From contig CAXKVV010001385.1 of NCBI GenBank assembly GCA_964058805.1, forward strand, positions 1 through 33,941: DNA of 33,941 bases. Direction: 5' to 3'. The DNA is from Schoenoplectus triqueter. Taxonomy: Eukaryota; Streptophyta; Magnoliopsida; Poales; Cyperaceae. Both the position numbers and the translations under genes were made by a program. Under the pieces are notes generated by a model, which was not told the origin of the DNA, ran no database searches, and saw only the letters and a list, made by a program, of their open reading frames with translations. This document shows, piece after piece, positions 23,101 through 33,838 of the stretch. The stretch's first letter is position 1. The number at the start of each line of letters is the position of its first letter.

Positions 23101-23190
23101 TTTAGACTAAGTAGAAGAGTGCGGAAAAGTGCTAATCCAGTATACCAACTTATAGATGGAATACCATATTAGCTCTCGTCGGAATATCGA
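20155..23190. other. AT-rich intergenic DNA, no gene seen
   Basis: About 3 kb with no coding-like frame. 20155-20570 has near-balanced composition and looks promoter-like or transposon-derived, but no gene follows it on either strand. The rest is AT-rich with only short chance ORFs (for example 21262-21450 and 20788-21027). No RNA gene was seen. Confidence 0.5.
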
Positions 23191-23194
23191 TTAT

Positions 23195-24410
23195 TGTTTG
23201 ATTATATTATATTATATTATATTATTATTATATTATGATTATGATTAAGATTTAATATTATTATATTATTATATTATATTTATGATTATAATTTATTATT
23301 ATATTAATATTAATATTATGATTATTATTTATTATTATTATCATTATATTATTATTAAATTATTATTATCATTATTGTTATTATATTATCGTTATCATTA
23401 GTATTATTATATTATTTATTATTATTATAAATATAATTTTAATATTAAATTATTATATTATGAATATAAATATAATTATTTTATTATTATATTATTATGA
23501 TCAAGATTATTTATTATTATATTATTATATTATGATGATTATGATTATGATTATTATTATTTTATAATCCTTTATTATATTATTATATGTTGATTATAGT
23601 TATAATTAATTTATTATTATATTATTATAATTATAATTATTTATAATTATTTTATGACTATGATTATTTTATTATTATATTATTATTATGAATATGATTA
23701 TGGTTATATTATTACGATTATGACTATAATTATTATTATCATGATTATGATTATGATTATTATATTATGATTATATTATGATTATATTATTAAAATTATG
23801 ATTACTTATTATTATTATATTATTATAATTATGATTGTAATTATATATTTTTATTATTATATTACTATATTATGATTATGTTTATATTTTTATTATATTA
23901 TTATTATTATATATTACTATATTATGATTATTTTTATATATTTTTATTATTATATTACTATATTATGATTATTTTTATGACTTTATTATTATTTTATTAT
24001 GTTGTATTATATTATTATATATTGATTATAGTTATGATTAATTTAATATTATTATTATTATTATTATTATTATAATTATTTATAATTATTTTTATGATTA
24101 TGATTATATTATTATTATATTATTATGATTATGATTATGGTTATATTATTATGATTATGACTATAATTATTGTTATCATGATTATGATTATTTATTATTA
24201 TTATATTATTATAATTATGATTGAAATTATAATTTTTCATTATTATATTACCATATTATGATTATGTTTATATTTTTATTATATTACTATTATAATATTA
24301 TTATTTATTATGATTATTTTTATTACTTTATTATTATTATCTTACTATTATGATTATTATTTTACTATTATTATTATTATTATCATCATCATTATTAGTA
24401 TCATAATTAT
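23195..24410. repeat. long degenerate ATT/ATTATG array, about 1.2 kb
   Basis: Almost pure A/T built of TTATTA, TATTAT and GATTATGATTATG runs, with sparse C. It contains an imperfect internal duplication: the segment around 23578-23850 recurs around 24010-24240 (TTGATTATAGTTA, GGTTATATTATTA-GATTATGACTATAATTATT and TATTATAATTATGATTG occur in the same order in both, with offsets of about 386-437). Long open frames here are artefacts of composition. Confidence 0.88.
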
Positions 24411-24780
24411 TCATATTTTAACTATTCTGAGTAACAACTACCAAACGATATTTTCGCTCTTCCGAATAGTCAAGAATACCACTCTTCCAAAAAATATTAT
24501 TCTATCACTTGTTCAAAATTATCACTCTTCCAAAGTTATTCCTTAATTTATCAAACGGTCCCTAAATGAAAAGGCGCTAGACACCACTCACCATAAAAAG
24601 AAAGACAAAAAATTAAAACGCCACCAAATTTGAAATGTTAGGGGATTTTATTTGGGGACAAAACGTTAGGACTGTAATATTTATGCTAAAATAAATACAA
24701 AATAATAAAGAAAATAAAAGCGGCAGCCGCGGAGTCGCGAAGAGCTAAATTTCTGTCATCAGTGTTACAAACCAAAATCC
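24411..24780 (+). other. upstream region of the sulfite reductase gene
   Basis: The first part (24430-24565) has features of a dispersed repeat end (CCAAACGATATTTTCGCTCTTCC; TTATCAAACGGTCCCTAAATG). From about 24720 it becomes GC-richer (CGGCAGCCGCGGAGTCGCG) and is probably the proximal promoter of the gene starting at 24919. Confidence 0.4.
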
Positions 24781-24823
24781 AAAATCTCATCTCTCACCTC
24801 GCACACACGCTCACTGATCCCAG

Positions 24824-24833
24824 CATATATATC
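24824..24833 (+). promoter_or_regulatory. possible TATA element of the sulfite reductase gene
   Basis: CATATATATC lies about 90 bases upstream of the ATG and is followed by a TC-rich leader (TCTCTCTCTCTTTCTCTCTC, 24880-24900). This is the right geometry for a plant core promoter and pyrimidine-rich leader, but the motif is short. Confidence 0.35.
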
Positions 24834-24918
24834 AAACCGACTCCTTTCTTCTCTCCACCGCTCCTTTTTTGTGCGCTGTCTCTCTCTCTCTTTCTCTCTC
24901 ACACACACGCCTGCTGAC

Positions 24919-27900
24919 ATGGCGGCGGCTTCAGGAGCACCTACTGTGATGAAGACTGCGGCGATCGGAGACCAGAAGGTTCCAACTAACGGGTTCTTTC
25001 GAATGCGATGGGACCCAATCCACAGATCGCTCCGGTCTCTGGCGCTGGGCCCTTTTGACAGCTCTTCGCGCGCCATAGGCGCCACCTCAAGACCTGCGGT
25101 ATGATCATGACAATTACCTTTGTAATATGTTTCACTTGTACGTTGGAGTTTCACATTATTACGTGGAAATATGTACTATCCACCTGAGACCAGCAATACA
25201 TACATGCAAGTCCGGATTGATTTGTTATATTTTTGTGAAATTATGCCTCCTTTCTGTCAAAAGACAATTTTGAATGCATTGTGGAACCATGGAATGCGAA
25301 ACATGTTTAGAATTTATGACAAATTTTAAAATTTTAAGAGACAAATCTGAATTGTTGTTCTTGATCTATTCAACAAATGTGTGTCCATCTAGAAAGGTCA
25401 TAAAGTTGAAGCTTATTGTGGCTAAGATCCAGTTTCTGGAAGATGAACACACTTTATTTGTTCACCCAATTTTTTACAGTCATGGCTTAATTGATTCATC
25501 TGTCATTTCTGCATATGAATTCAATCTCATATTTGAAGTGAACAATCATTTTTACCTTGCCCGTAGTTCTCTTTTTAACTTTTACTCAGCATTAAAGTTT
25601 GTCCAGCTGTTAGTTTTCCAACAATTTAATCTGTTAAAACTGTGTTGCATGTGCAGGCAACAAATTCAGGCCAAACTGAAGTCAAAAGAAGTAAGGTTGA
25701 AATTATTAAGGAGCGAAGCAACTTTCTTCGCTATCCCCTAAATGAAGAACTTGAAACAGAGGCCCCAAACATTAATGAAGATGCCACACAACTAATAAAG
25801 TTTCATGGAAGTTACCAACAAACCAACCGTGAAGATCGAGGCAAGAAATCATACAGCTTCATGCTTCGCACCAAAAACCCTTCTGGGAAAGTGCCGAACC
25901 AACTCTACCTCACTATGGACACACTAGCTGACCAATTCGGCATTGGTACACTGCGCCTTACTACTCGTCAGACCTTTCAGCTCCATGGGATTTTGAAAAA
26001 GAATCTCAAGACAGTGCTTAGCACGATAATTAAAAGCATGGGTTCTACACTTGGTGCATGTGGCGATCTTAACAGGAATGTACTGGCACCAGCAGCCCCT
26101 TATAACACTAATAAAGAATACTTATTTGCGCAAAAGACTGCTGACAATATAGCAGCTCTATTGACACCTCAGTCTGGAGCATATTATGATGTATGGGTCG
26201 ATGGAGAGAAAATCATGTCAGCTGAGCCACCAGAAGTGGTTAAGGCACGAGAGGATAATTCACATGGAACAAACTTTCCTGACTCGCCGGAGCCGATATA
26301 TGGCACTCAGTTTCTGCCCAGGAAATTCAAAATTGCTGTGACAGTACCAACTGACAACTCAGTTGACGTGCTGACTAATGATATCGGTGTGGTGGTTGTC
26401 TCTGATAGCAATGGAGAACCCCAGGGCTTTAACATATATGTGAGTAAGGCGTCACTTTGGTTTTTGATGAAGCTTTGTTTCACCGAACTATTCTATCTAT
26501 ATTTTTGTTTTCTTCTTCTTTTTATTTTTTGTGCTTATTTCAAGTTATCCAAGAATTTTCCTTGAAAAGAGATACTACCATTCCGATCTATAACTTACCA
26601 TTTACAGTTTTGTCCACGCTGGTACATGCATGGTGATTTCTTCTTGCATTTAGCCGACTCTTCTACTCTCTTTTTTTTCTCTGTTCATTTGTACTTTTTG
26701 TCAATATGTAGGTTGGAGGTGGCATGGGGAGAACTCATCGGGTGGAAGCAACCTTTCCCCGCTTGGCTGAACCACTAGGTTATGTCCCAAAAGAAGATAT
26801 ATTATATGCCATAAAAGCTATTGTTGTTACCCAGAGAGAAAATGGGAGAAGAGATGATCGCAGGTACAGTAGGATGAAGTATTTGGTTGATACATGGGGA
26901 ATTGATAAGTTTAGAAGTGTGGTTGAGAAGTACTATGGGAAGAAATTTGAAGCTTTTCATGAGTTGCCTGAGTGGGAATTCAAGAGTTATCTTGGCTGGC
27001 AAGAACAGGTATGTGCGATCTTTTGTTTCATCGCCATTTTACCCTGTTGATATATATTGGGTAACTGCAAATATGCTTCATTACTCCCCGGAAAAAATAA
27101 ATAAACATATTTACTTCTGTTCAATATGGTAGCATAGTTATATGGAGGTCAAATACTTACAGAAGCTTTGTTCTTTTATGAATATTCCTAGCTGATTTAT
27201 AAAGTCACTTGAGTATCTTACTTTTCTATGTTCATGATATAATTTAAGTACTTCTCTTTTCAGGGTGATGGGAAACTGTTCTGCGGCATACATATTGACA
27301 GTGGTCGCATTGGAGGCACTGCTAAGAAAACATTGAGGGATATAATTGAGAAGTATGGATTAAATGTTCGGCTTACACCAAACCAAAACATAATTTTGAT
27401 AGACATTGAGCCTTCATGGAAAGATTCCATATCTAAGTCTCTTGCCCAAGCTGGACTATTGGTAAACAATATACTAATATAGTGACCTTCTCTATTTAAA
27501 TATCATAATATTTTATTTTAATGTAATGCAGTGTAGAAATAAAAAGGTGCTTTAGAGGTAGCAATATTGGCTTTACCCTTTGAAAATGGGATTGAGATTA
27601 ACCTGTTTACTGATGAATCAGCGTTTAGTTTCTTTTTTTAAAACTTTTTTATACCTGCTTGTTGGTCGGATCCCATGGTTGCAGGTTGTTCAACCCAATT
27701 CATCGCCAATATAAGAAACCAAGCCAGATTTCAGTAAACTTCATTCAGAAATTTAAAAGAAATAAACCAATGCTGTAGAAAGCCAGTTACCTGGGTACAA
27801 TTGCATCATGCTAATTCTACTTGTTTAGACTCATTGCTCAAGTTAGCAGTTGGTTAGGATTTATCTCTCATATCTTGCTGGTATGGCTTCATACAGTAAT

Positions 27901-29175
27901 CGTCTACCCAACAGAAGAAATTGGTGTTTTTGAAGCCTGCCACCTGACTGTTTATCTTTGATTTAGCTTTAGGTTCTGGGCTTTTTCTCGTGGTCCTTGT
28001 TCTTGCAATAGTTGCTATATTTAATGATATTTTGTTGGCCATTATTTAGGAGCCTGAAAATGTAGATCCTCTCAATATAACCGCCATGGCTTGTCCAGCG
28101 CTTCCACTATGCCCACTTGCAATAACTGAAGCTGAAAGAGGAATCCCTGGTATTCTCAAAAGAGTGAGAGCTGTGCTTGATAAGGTACTCAAATCATAGT
28201 AAAGAATACTTGATTCATTATATTTACATGCGTCAACATTATCAGATGTGTTGTGCATTCTAAGGGGAGGTTTTGTCAGGTAGAGCTTGGTTGATCATTG
28301 ATTTTTCTTTTTTCTCATTTAAATATTTCAGGTTGGAATTAATGGTGATGAATCCCTGGTCATAAGAGTCACTGGATGCCCCAATGGATGTGCTAGACCT
28401 TACATGGCCGAGCTTGGTTTTGTTGGGGATGGTCCAAATAGCTACCAGGTACTCGATCTGTCTTGACATTTCTACTGAGACATGCTTATGTTCCATGGTC
28501 TGATTTTAATCTGATTTCTGTAATTGACAATAGATATGGCTTGGGGGGACACCAAACCAAACTGTTCTTGCAAAGTGCTTCATGAATAAGATTAAGATTC
28601 AAGAGTTGGAGAAGGTTTTGGAACCTTTATTTTATAACTGGAAAATTAGCCGCCTACCGAGTGAATCTTTTGGCAGCTTCTCTAATCGCATGGTATGCTG
28701 TTGTTTTCTGCCTTTAGCTTTCTTTCAAGTTTTAACCCAACTTCTTGATCTGTTTATTTAACCTTCACAGCTTTTTTGCGATATGTTTCTGGTGTCATGA
28801 TAGTTGTTCTCAGTTCCTGCTAAAAGATATTCAGTTTTTCTCAGTTCCAGTAACTGCTGCTGGTTTCAGTTGACCCGTTTGTGACCTCAATGCACCAGAA
28901 AGAAACTATATGAGCTGACAAGTGACCAATTAATATACTAATAAATGCAATCAATAACAATGGGAAAATAATTTGGCGATATGTGGTGTATGTGAACCTT
29001 GTTGCAGCTTTTCTTTTGACTTGAGAGTTTTTTGCTGCATAAGCAATATTTTTGAGTTAAAATTTGAGAGTGATTACTGATCGGTATTTTGTTTCTTTTT
29101 TCTCAGGGATTTGAACAGTTGGAAGGTTTGGTGAAAAACTGGGATGGCTTGGTGCAACCTTTTACAGTCGCATAA
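24919..29175 (+). CDS. SIR: sulfite reductase (ferredoxin), plastid, eight exons
   Basis: Exons are 24919-25098, 25657-26439, 26712-27008, 27264-27461, 28050-28184, 28332-28448, 28534-28692 and 29107-29175, all with GT-AG borders and all introns phase 0. The product is 645 residues, the usual plant length. It reduces sulfite to sulfide with six electrons from ferredoxin, in cysteine synthesis in plastids. Residues 1 to about 65 look like a Ser/Arg-rich transit peptide. The nitrite/sulfite reductase repeats follow, with the siroheme-contacting [14 protein letters not shown] and [10 protein letters not shown]. The 4Fe-4S/siroheme cysteines are C-x5-C at 501/507 (ACPALPLC) and C-x3-C at 547/551 (VTGCPNGC). 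The start ATG was chosen because it gives the plastid leader; a longer upstream frame begins only at GTG. Plant family members also bind plastid DNA. Intact; a 40-bp duplication lies in the 3' UTR. Confidence 0.97.
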
Positions 29176-29216
29176 CTGATGCCTGTGTACAGTTTTGCTA
29201 GTCAATGATAAACCAG

Positions 29217-29297
29217 AAGGTGAACCAACAGTTCGCAGTTTGTGTCATAACTGAAAGAGGTGAATCAACAGTTCGCAGTTTGTGTCATAACTGAAAG
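29217..29297. repeat. 40-bp tandem duplication in the sulfite reductase 3' UTR
   Basis: The unit running GGTGAACCAACAGTTCGCAG onward (29219-29258) is repeated at 29259-29298 with one substitution in the compared part (AACC against AATC). It begins about 40 bases after the stop codon. Confidence 0.9.
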
Positions 29298-29429
29298 CTG
29301 AGAAGATTAGTCGGTCTTCTCCTTTTTTTTTGTCAGTTTGGAAAATGTTTACCTTCTTAATTTCTTTTTATTTAAATTTGATGTTAGTTTTGTTTGAAAA
29401 CAAAAGTATCGCCTGAGGACCGTCAATGG

Positions 29430-29435
29430 AATAAA
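29430..29435 (+). terminator. candidate poly(A) signal AATAAA for the sulfite reductase gene
   Basis: AATAAA lies 255 bases after the stop codon and is followed by T-rich DNA (TTTTTTCTTG), a plausible plant near-upstream element arrangement. Confidence 0.4.
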
Positions 29436-29851
29436 TTACTGATCTTTTTCAGTATGTTTTTTCTTGTCATAGCTGCTTCAGACGGGTTCCACATTTGTCG
29501 CTAAATTTTAATATTCTTGCTCGGTTGCTCGGCCACTTTCCCACTCTCTTTTGAGTTGCCAAACGATGCTTCAACATAGCTGTCTAATTAGGGGTGTCAC
29601 TGGATGTTCATAATTATGATGGGAAAATTCAATCCGAATCCTCCGAATCCTCCGAATCCGTACAAATGGATCTATATGGATCCTTAAAATCGAAATTTTT
29701 ATATTTAATTAAAAATAAATTCAAACTTAAATATTACGATAAAAAGGAAGAGAAATTTAGGATTTACATTCCACGAGGTAGCCAACAATACGGAGTCAAA
29801 TTAGTTCACGGATCTAGCATTCGTATAGAGCGTTCTCACTCTATGGACTTG

Positions 29852-29909
29852 CTAACTACTTGTCTATGTGATATGCCCCGCTAACTACTTGTCTATGTGA
29901 TATGCCCCG
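29852..29909. repeat. perfect 29-bp tandem duplication
   Basis: 29852-29880 is repeated exactly at 29881-29909 (starting CTAACTACTTGTCTATGTG), just before the foldback insertion. Confidence 0.93.
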
Positions 29910-29922
29910 CTCAATAGTCCTA

Positions 29923-30333
29923 CAGATTTTAGTAATAATATGATTTATTAAATTAATATTATTAAAAATAAGAGTGAGAAACGTAAAATTTCAAATATAC
30001 GAATGGCAGCGCGCCACTGCCAGTGGCTCGCTGTTTGAATTTACGAAACGCGCCACTGTCAGTGGCGCGTTTCATTTTTATTTTACGAAACGCGCCACTG
30101 CCAGTGGCGCGTTTTCAGTTTTTTTTTTTTACGAAACGCGCCACTGGCAGTGGCGCGTTTCCTTCTTATATATACAAAACGCACGCAGACGCAAGTGAGA
30201 TGGAGGCGATGCGCGGCGTTTCATCCGCGCCACTGACAGTGGCGCGCTGCCATTCGTATATTTGAAATTTTACGGTTTTCAGTCTTATTTTTAACAATAT
30301 TAATTTAATAATACTTATTAATAATAAAAACTG
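29923..30333. mobile_element. foldback element, probably Mutator-like, with five GC-rich palindromes
   Basis: This is a 411-bp element. The left end starts CAG and the right end finishes CTG. Inverted arms of about 95 bases match: AAAATTTCAAATATACGAATGGCAGCGCGCCACTG on the left against the minus strand of 30230-30270. Flanking 9-bp sequences 29914-29922 (ATAGTCCTA) and 30334-30342 (ATAGTCCCC) agree at 7 of 9 positions, fitting a diverged Mutator-type target duplication. The interior carries palindromes on CACTGNCAGTG at 30015-30025, 30054-30064, 30096-30106, 30142-30152 and 30231-30241, most extended by CGCGC/GCGCG and AAACG/CGTTT. Plus frames reading KRATASGAF-like repeats are by-products of the palindromes. 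The element is noncoding. Confidence 0.85.
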
Positions 30334-30456
30334 ATAGTCCCCACAAAGTGAGACCGTATATGAATTCTCATATGGATTTTATAATTTTTAATATGTTTGT
30401 GTTTAAATCTTCGGGATCTGTTTTGAATCTTACCCATTGACAGCTAAACCCGTCTT

Positions 30457-31390
30457 AGAGGGTGCTTGGGTTGCCAAAATTTGCTTGATTGTATGTTCAT
30501 ATGATAAACACATCGTAGTAGCAGCTCACCCATACAGGATATAGAAGGGAGACGAAAAATATGGAAAAACCATATATTTGCATATTTGAAAAATTAATTA
30601 TTAATTATTAATTTAATAATAAATTAATATTAAATTAATAATATCTTATTAATTTTATAATAAAATAATTATATTATTACATATATTATTGACTAAGTAG
30701 TTAAAATATATACAAATAATTATATATTGAACTGTCAAGAATCAAACTAATTCATTAAAAGGTAATTGAACCGAATTCGAATAAAACTGATAAAAAAGTC
30801 TAATCAAACGAACTAAATTCGAACTAAAATCGAATTAAATACTGAAAAAATTATGAATTACAAATTTTTTTACACCTCAATGAGACCATAAAAACTCTTT
30901 CATCCATATATTTTATTTTTCTTTTCTTTCCTTTTCCCCTAATTTGTGGAGCACTGTGTGATGACAAGATGGTATCAAAAGGAGTGATCAGATTGAGATC
31001 CCTCCTAGCAAAAGTGCATATATTTTCAAATATTTTAAAATAAAAACATTATTGTTAATTATTTTAAGAAAGGAGAATAAAAAAAAGTACTTAAAAAGGT
31101 AGCCGTGCGTTTAAAAAAAAGCAGGAGATTAGCATAAACGCACTGCTCATACTCCAGTAAGGCAGTAACTGCACTGACTCGGACAGTCAGAGTCCCACAC
31201 CGACCCCGCAAATGAGAAGCAAAATTACTGTGGGTCCAAATGTCAGAAATCAGAATAATAACTCATAGGCGAATTCTCCAACCCGCTACAGGCAAATCAC
31301 CTTCCACAAACGAACAAACCCCACGCAGAAAATTACTAAAAATAGAAACAAGAGAGATAAAAGCGTAACAAAAATACGGATTTCTATCCC
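30457..31390. other. AT-rich intergenic DNA, then gene upstream region
   Basis: 30560-30870 is strongly AT-rich and includes GAACCGAATTCGAATAAAAC-like dispersed-repeat text. From about 31130 the composition becomes mixed, and 31130-31460 is probably the promoter and leader of the gene at 31462. No gene is seen. Confidence 0.45.
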
Positions 31391-31461
31391 CTCTGAGATC
31401 ATTTAATCCCTTTCACCGCTCGCCACCTCCACTCCTGCTCTCCTCTCCAAAGAACCAAAAA

Positions 31462-33308
31462 ATGGATCTACCACCTTCGGAGGAGTTAGAAACCCTAAAG
31501 GCAATCGATGTGCTACGCGAATCCATCACCATCCCTCTCGCCTCGCCGCGCACCTTCGCCCTGATCACGCTTTCCCTCGTATTCCCGCTCTCCTTTGCCA
31601 TTCTCGCGCATTCCCTTTTCACACACCCGATTTTCCTCCGCCTGGAGGCCAATATGGACTCGAATTTCATCTCCAGCTCCAGTTCTGACCCCGATTTCGA
31701 GTATTTTCTGCTATTCGTCTACCAATTTATTTACTTATTCTTCCTTTTCACCTTTTCCCTCCTCTCAACTGCGGCCGTGGTATTCACCGTGGCTTCACTC
31801 TATTCCAACAAGGCGGTAACTTATTCCGACACCATGTCTGCCATTCGTCCCATATTCCCACGTTTATTCCGGACATTTATCTGGGTGTCACTTATTATGG
31901 TTGTATATAATGGTCTACTTGTACTAACTATTCTGGTACTAGTGGTTGTCTTTGGACCCTATTCAGCTGCTTTTATGCTTCTGCTTGTGCCGATTGTGTT
32001 ATTATTTCTAGCCGTACATGTCTACATCTCGGCACTCTGGCATCTTGCAAGTGTCATATCAGTGCTCGAACCGGTGAGTAATTAAATTACAATAATTTAT
32101 CATAGGTTTTTTGTGGTCTCTGTACTTGCTTGTGATGAGTGTTAGAGTCAGTTGAAAAAAAAAGAAATTTAAAATAGAAAGAACAAAAATGAATAACAAG
32201 GTGGTTCACTGCCATTCTGCTGGTAAGCTGTGTAAATACCAATCTAGACCAACTTATTTCTAGGTTTTAGTATAATAAAAATGTTTCCAAGGTCCAATTA
32301 AGTAATTGCTATAGAAGTTGAGTTTTAAGCACGATAGTGATCAAAATATTTGAGGGGTCTTCAGGTTGTGTTTGGAAGCTGGTACCTTGCCAGTACTGCA
32401 GTTTCACCAGACCAGATTAGCCTGTAACAAACTTGATTTTTTTATCCTTGACAGACCAAGTCAAGTACAGGCACACTTTTAAAGATAAGTATATGAGGAA
32501 TCAAAATCAACAATTTTCAAAACTAGGAATTTTGCAGACAATGTTTCCGAACCATTTTTTTTTGGTTAACAAACTTTGTTTGTGACCTCGTCCTCAACTA
32601 CATAAAATTTTATGTATCAAGTGTACAGACTTATAAAATCTTTTCACAAATAATGAATGCGAACCATATTTGGTTTGCAGAAAATGGACGCGAACTTTCT
32701 AATTTTAATATTACAATTACAAATTCTGTTCTTTGAAATGCCTAGTACCAGGTATCATTAAAAGTGTGATGTACATTAATTGATCTGAACATTGATCAAT
32801 ATGGTCCACAGAAAATGTATGGGGATTTCTTGATTTTAAAATCTGCGATTTTTCCGTTCTTTGGAAGTGGCTAGTAGCAGGTATCGAAAGTGTGATGTCC
32901 ATTAATTGATCTGAACCTTGATTCCAACAGATATGTGGTCTGGAAGCCATGGCAAAGAGTCGTCAGTTACTCAAAGGACGGAGTGGCATGGCAATTGCAT
33001 TAGTAACCGGCTACCTTGGCATATGCGGCATCATCAATGTGATATTCCGTGCAACTGTGGTGAAGGCACCGTATGAAGAAGGAAGCATCTGGGTGGGGCC
33101 CATTGGTAAGATTCTGATTGGTGGAGCGCTTGTTGCTGTACTTGTCATTGTAAACCTAGTTGGATTACTGGCACAGAGTGTGTTTTATTATGTTTGTAAG
33201 AGCTTTCATCATCAGCAAATTGATAAGAGCGCTCTGTATGATCATTTGGGAGGATATCTAGGGGAGTATGTGCCTCTTAAGAGCTCCATTCAGCTGGAAA
33301 ACCTTTGA
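31462..33308 (+). CDS. plant multi-pass membrane protein (polyadenylate-binding protein 1-B-binding protein-like), two exons
   Basis: Exons are 31462-32073 and 32931-33308, with an 857-bp GT-AG intron, phase 0. The product is 329 residues, close to its Arabidopsis-type relatives. The N-terminus (MDLPPSEELETLKAIDVLRESI) is cytosol-like and is followed by about six hydrophobic spans: FALITLSLVFPLSFAILAH (about 32-50), two around 80-113 (FLLFVYQFIYLFFLF; FSLLSTAAVVFTVASLY), two or three at about 138-200 (FIWVSLIMVVYNGLLVLTIL; LLLVPIVLLFLAV), then in exon 2 IALVTGYLGICGIINVIF and LIGGALVAVLVIVNLVGLL. The family is known in plants by the name above, from binding-partner annotation; its biochemical role is not established, and none is assigned here. 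The ATG is the first in the frame and the GC-richer 5' end supports it. No break is seen. Confidence 0.9.
32681..32930 (+). repeat. tandem duplication of the intron's 3' end in the membrane-protein gene
   Basis: Unit one, 32681-32811 (131 bp), and unit two, 32812-32930 (119 bp), share CTAGTA-CAGGTATC, AAGTGTGATGT-CATTAATT and TGATCTGAAC-TTGAT in order, and each ends in an AG (CCACAG; CCAACAG). A third AG (TTTGCAG) precedes unit one at 32680. The real exon 2 acceptor is the last one. The duplication is diverged, with indels. Confidence 0.8.
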
Positions 33309-33680
33309 GAATGTACATCAAGAGCAGCTTTTTTGTCTCTTTCTCCCGCATACTTCACTTGGTCTCCCATAAGTCTCTCTTTTTCTTTTTCTTTTTTTTC
33401 GCTTCTCTTCTATCTTTCTCAAGTATTCCTTCAATCCTCTGTGTGTGTGTGTGTTTTAGTCCTCTTGTTAGTGAAGAAGCAACTTGTGGATAAAGACTGT
33501 AAAATGTAAAGATGACTTGCTATCAAGGAGCTTGTACTGCTGCACTAGTGTTAGCTGTAACTTCTGACTAGAGAATTATTTGGAACTCTTTTTGTAAGTC
33601 CGTGAATCCTTACCGTTTCGCTTGACATCGAAACAATTTTCAAATATAAAGCGCAGACAATACAAATATACAATCGGAAT
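33309..33680 (+). other. probable 3' UTR of the membrane-protein gene
   Basis: T- and CT-rich, with a GTGTGTGTGTGTGTG run at about 33440-33455. No coding frame is present, and the poly(A) site is not clear. Confidence 0.4.
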
Positions 33681-33838
33681 AGAGTCTTAACGTGATGATC
33701 AGGGAAAGTGATTCTGTTAGTATTGTTTTTTTTAAGATACTGTCAGTATATATTTTTGACGTACTGTTAGTATTGCTTGCTTCTCGCCGGTTTTTGGTGC
33801 ATCTGTTAAATCATCCCATTTCCGTAGAAGGAAAAACG

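Larger units (their letters stand above)
29588..30456. mobile_element. old repeat element holding a nested foldback insertion
   Basis: The left edge reads TTAGGGGTGTCACTGG. The right edge, on the minus strand, reads TTAGCTGTCAATGGG, and then GATTCAAAACAGATCC, which parallels the left interior (AATTCAATCCGAATCC). This is a common plan of small plant DNA transposons. Inside the left half are TCCGAATCC in three tandem copies (29633-29659) and a 29-bp tandem duplication. The interior is interrupted at 29923-30333 by the foldback element. Target duplications for the outer element are not evident, so its limits are tentative. Confidence 0.4.

Noticed and set aside
23872..24546. ORFs of Tyr, Ile and Leu repeats as membrane proteins
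   Set aside because: They are translations of the ATT-type array and shift with every indel.
25274..25741. 155-codon plus ORF before the second sulfite reductase exon
   Set aside because: It lies mostly in intron 1 and runs into exon 2 in a different frame; the acceptor at 25656 and the conserved protein sequence explain the region.
29974..30265. ORFs with KRATASGAF / NAPLPVARF repeats as a repeat protein
   Set aside because: Both frames are by-products of the palindromes in the foldback element.
31413..31670. 85-codon minus ORF at the start of the membrane-protein gene
   Set aside because: It is antisense to exon 1, which has family-level support.
32717..32950. 77-codon minus ORF with internal repeats
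   Set aside because: It lies in the duplicated intron region, and its internal repeat simply mirrors the DNA duplication.
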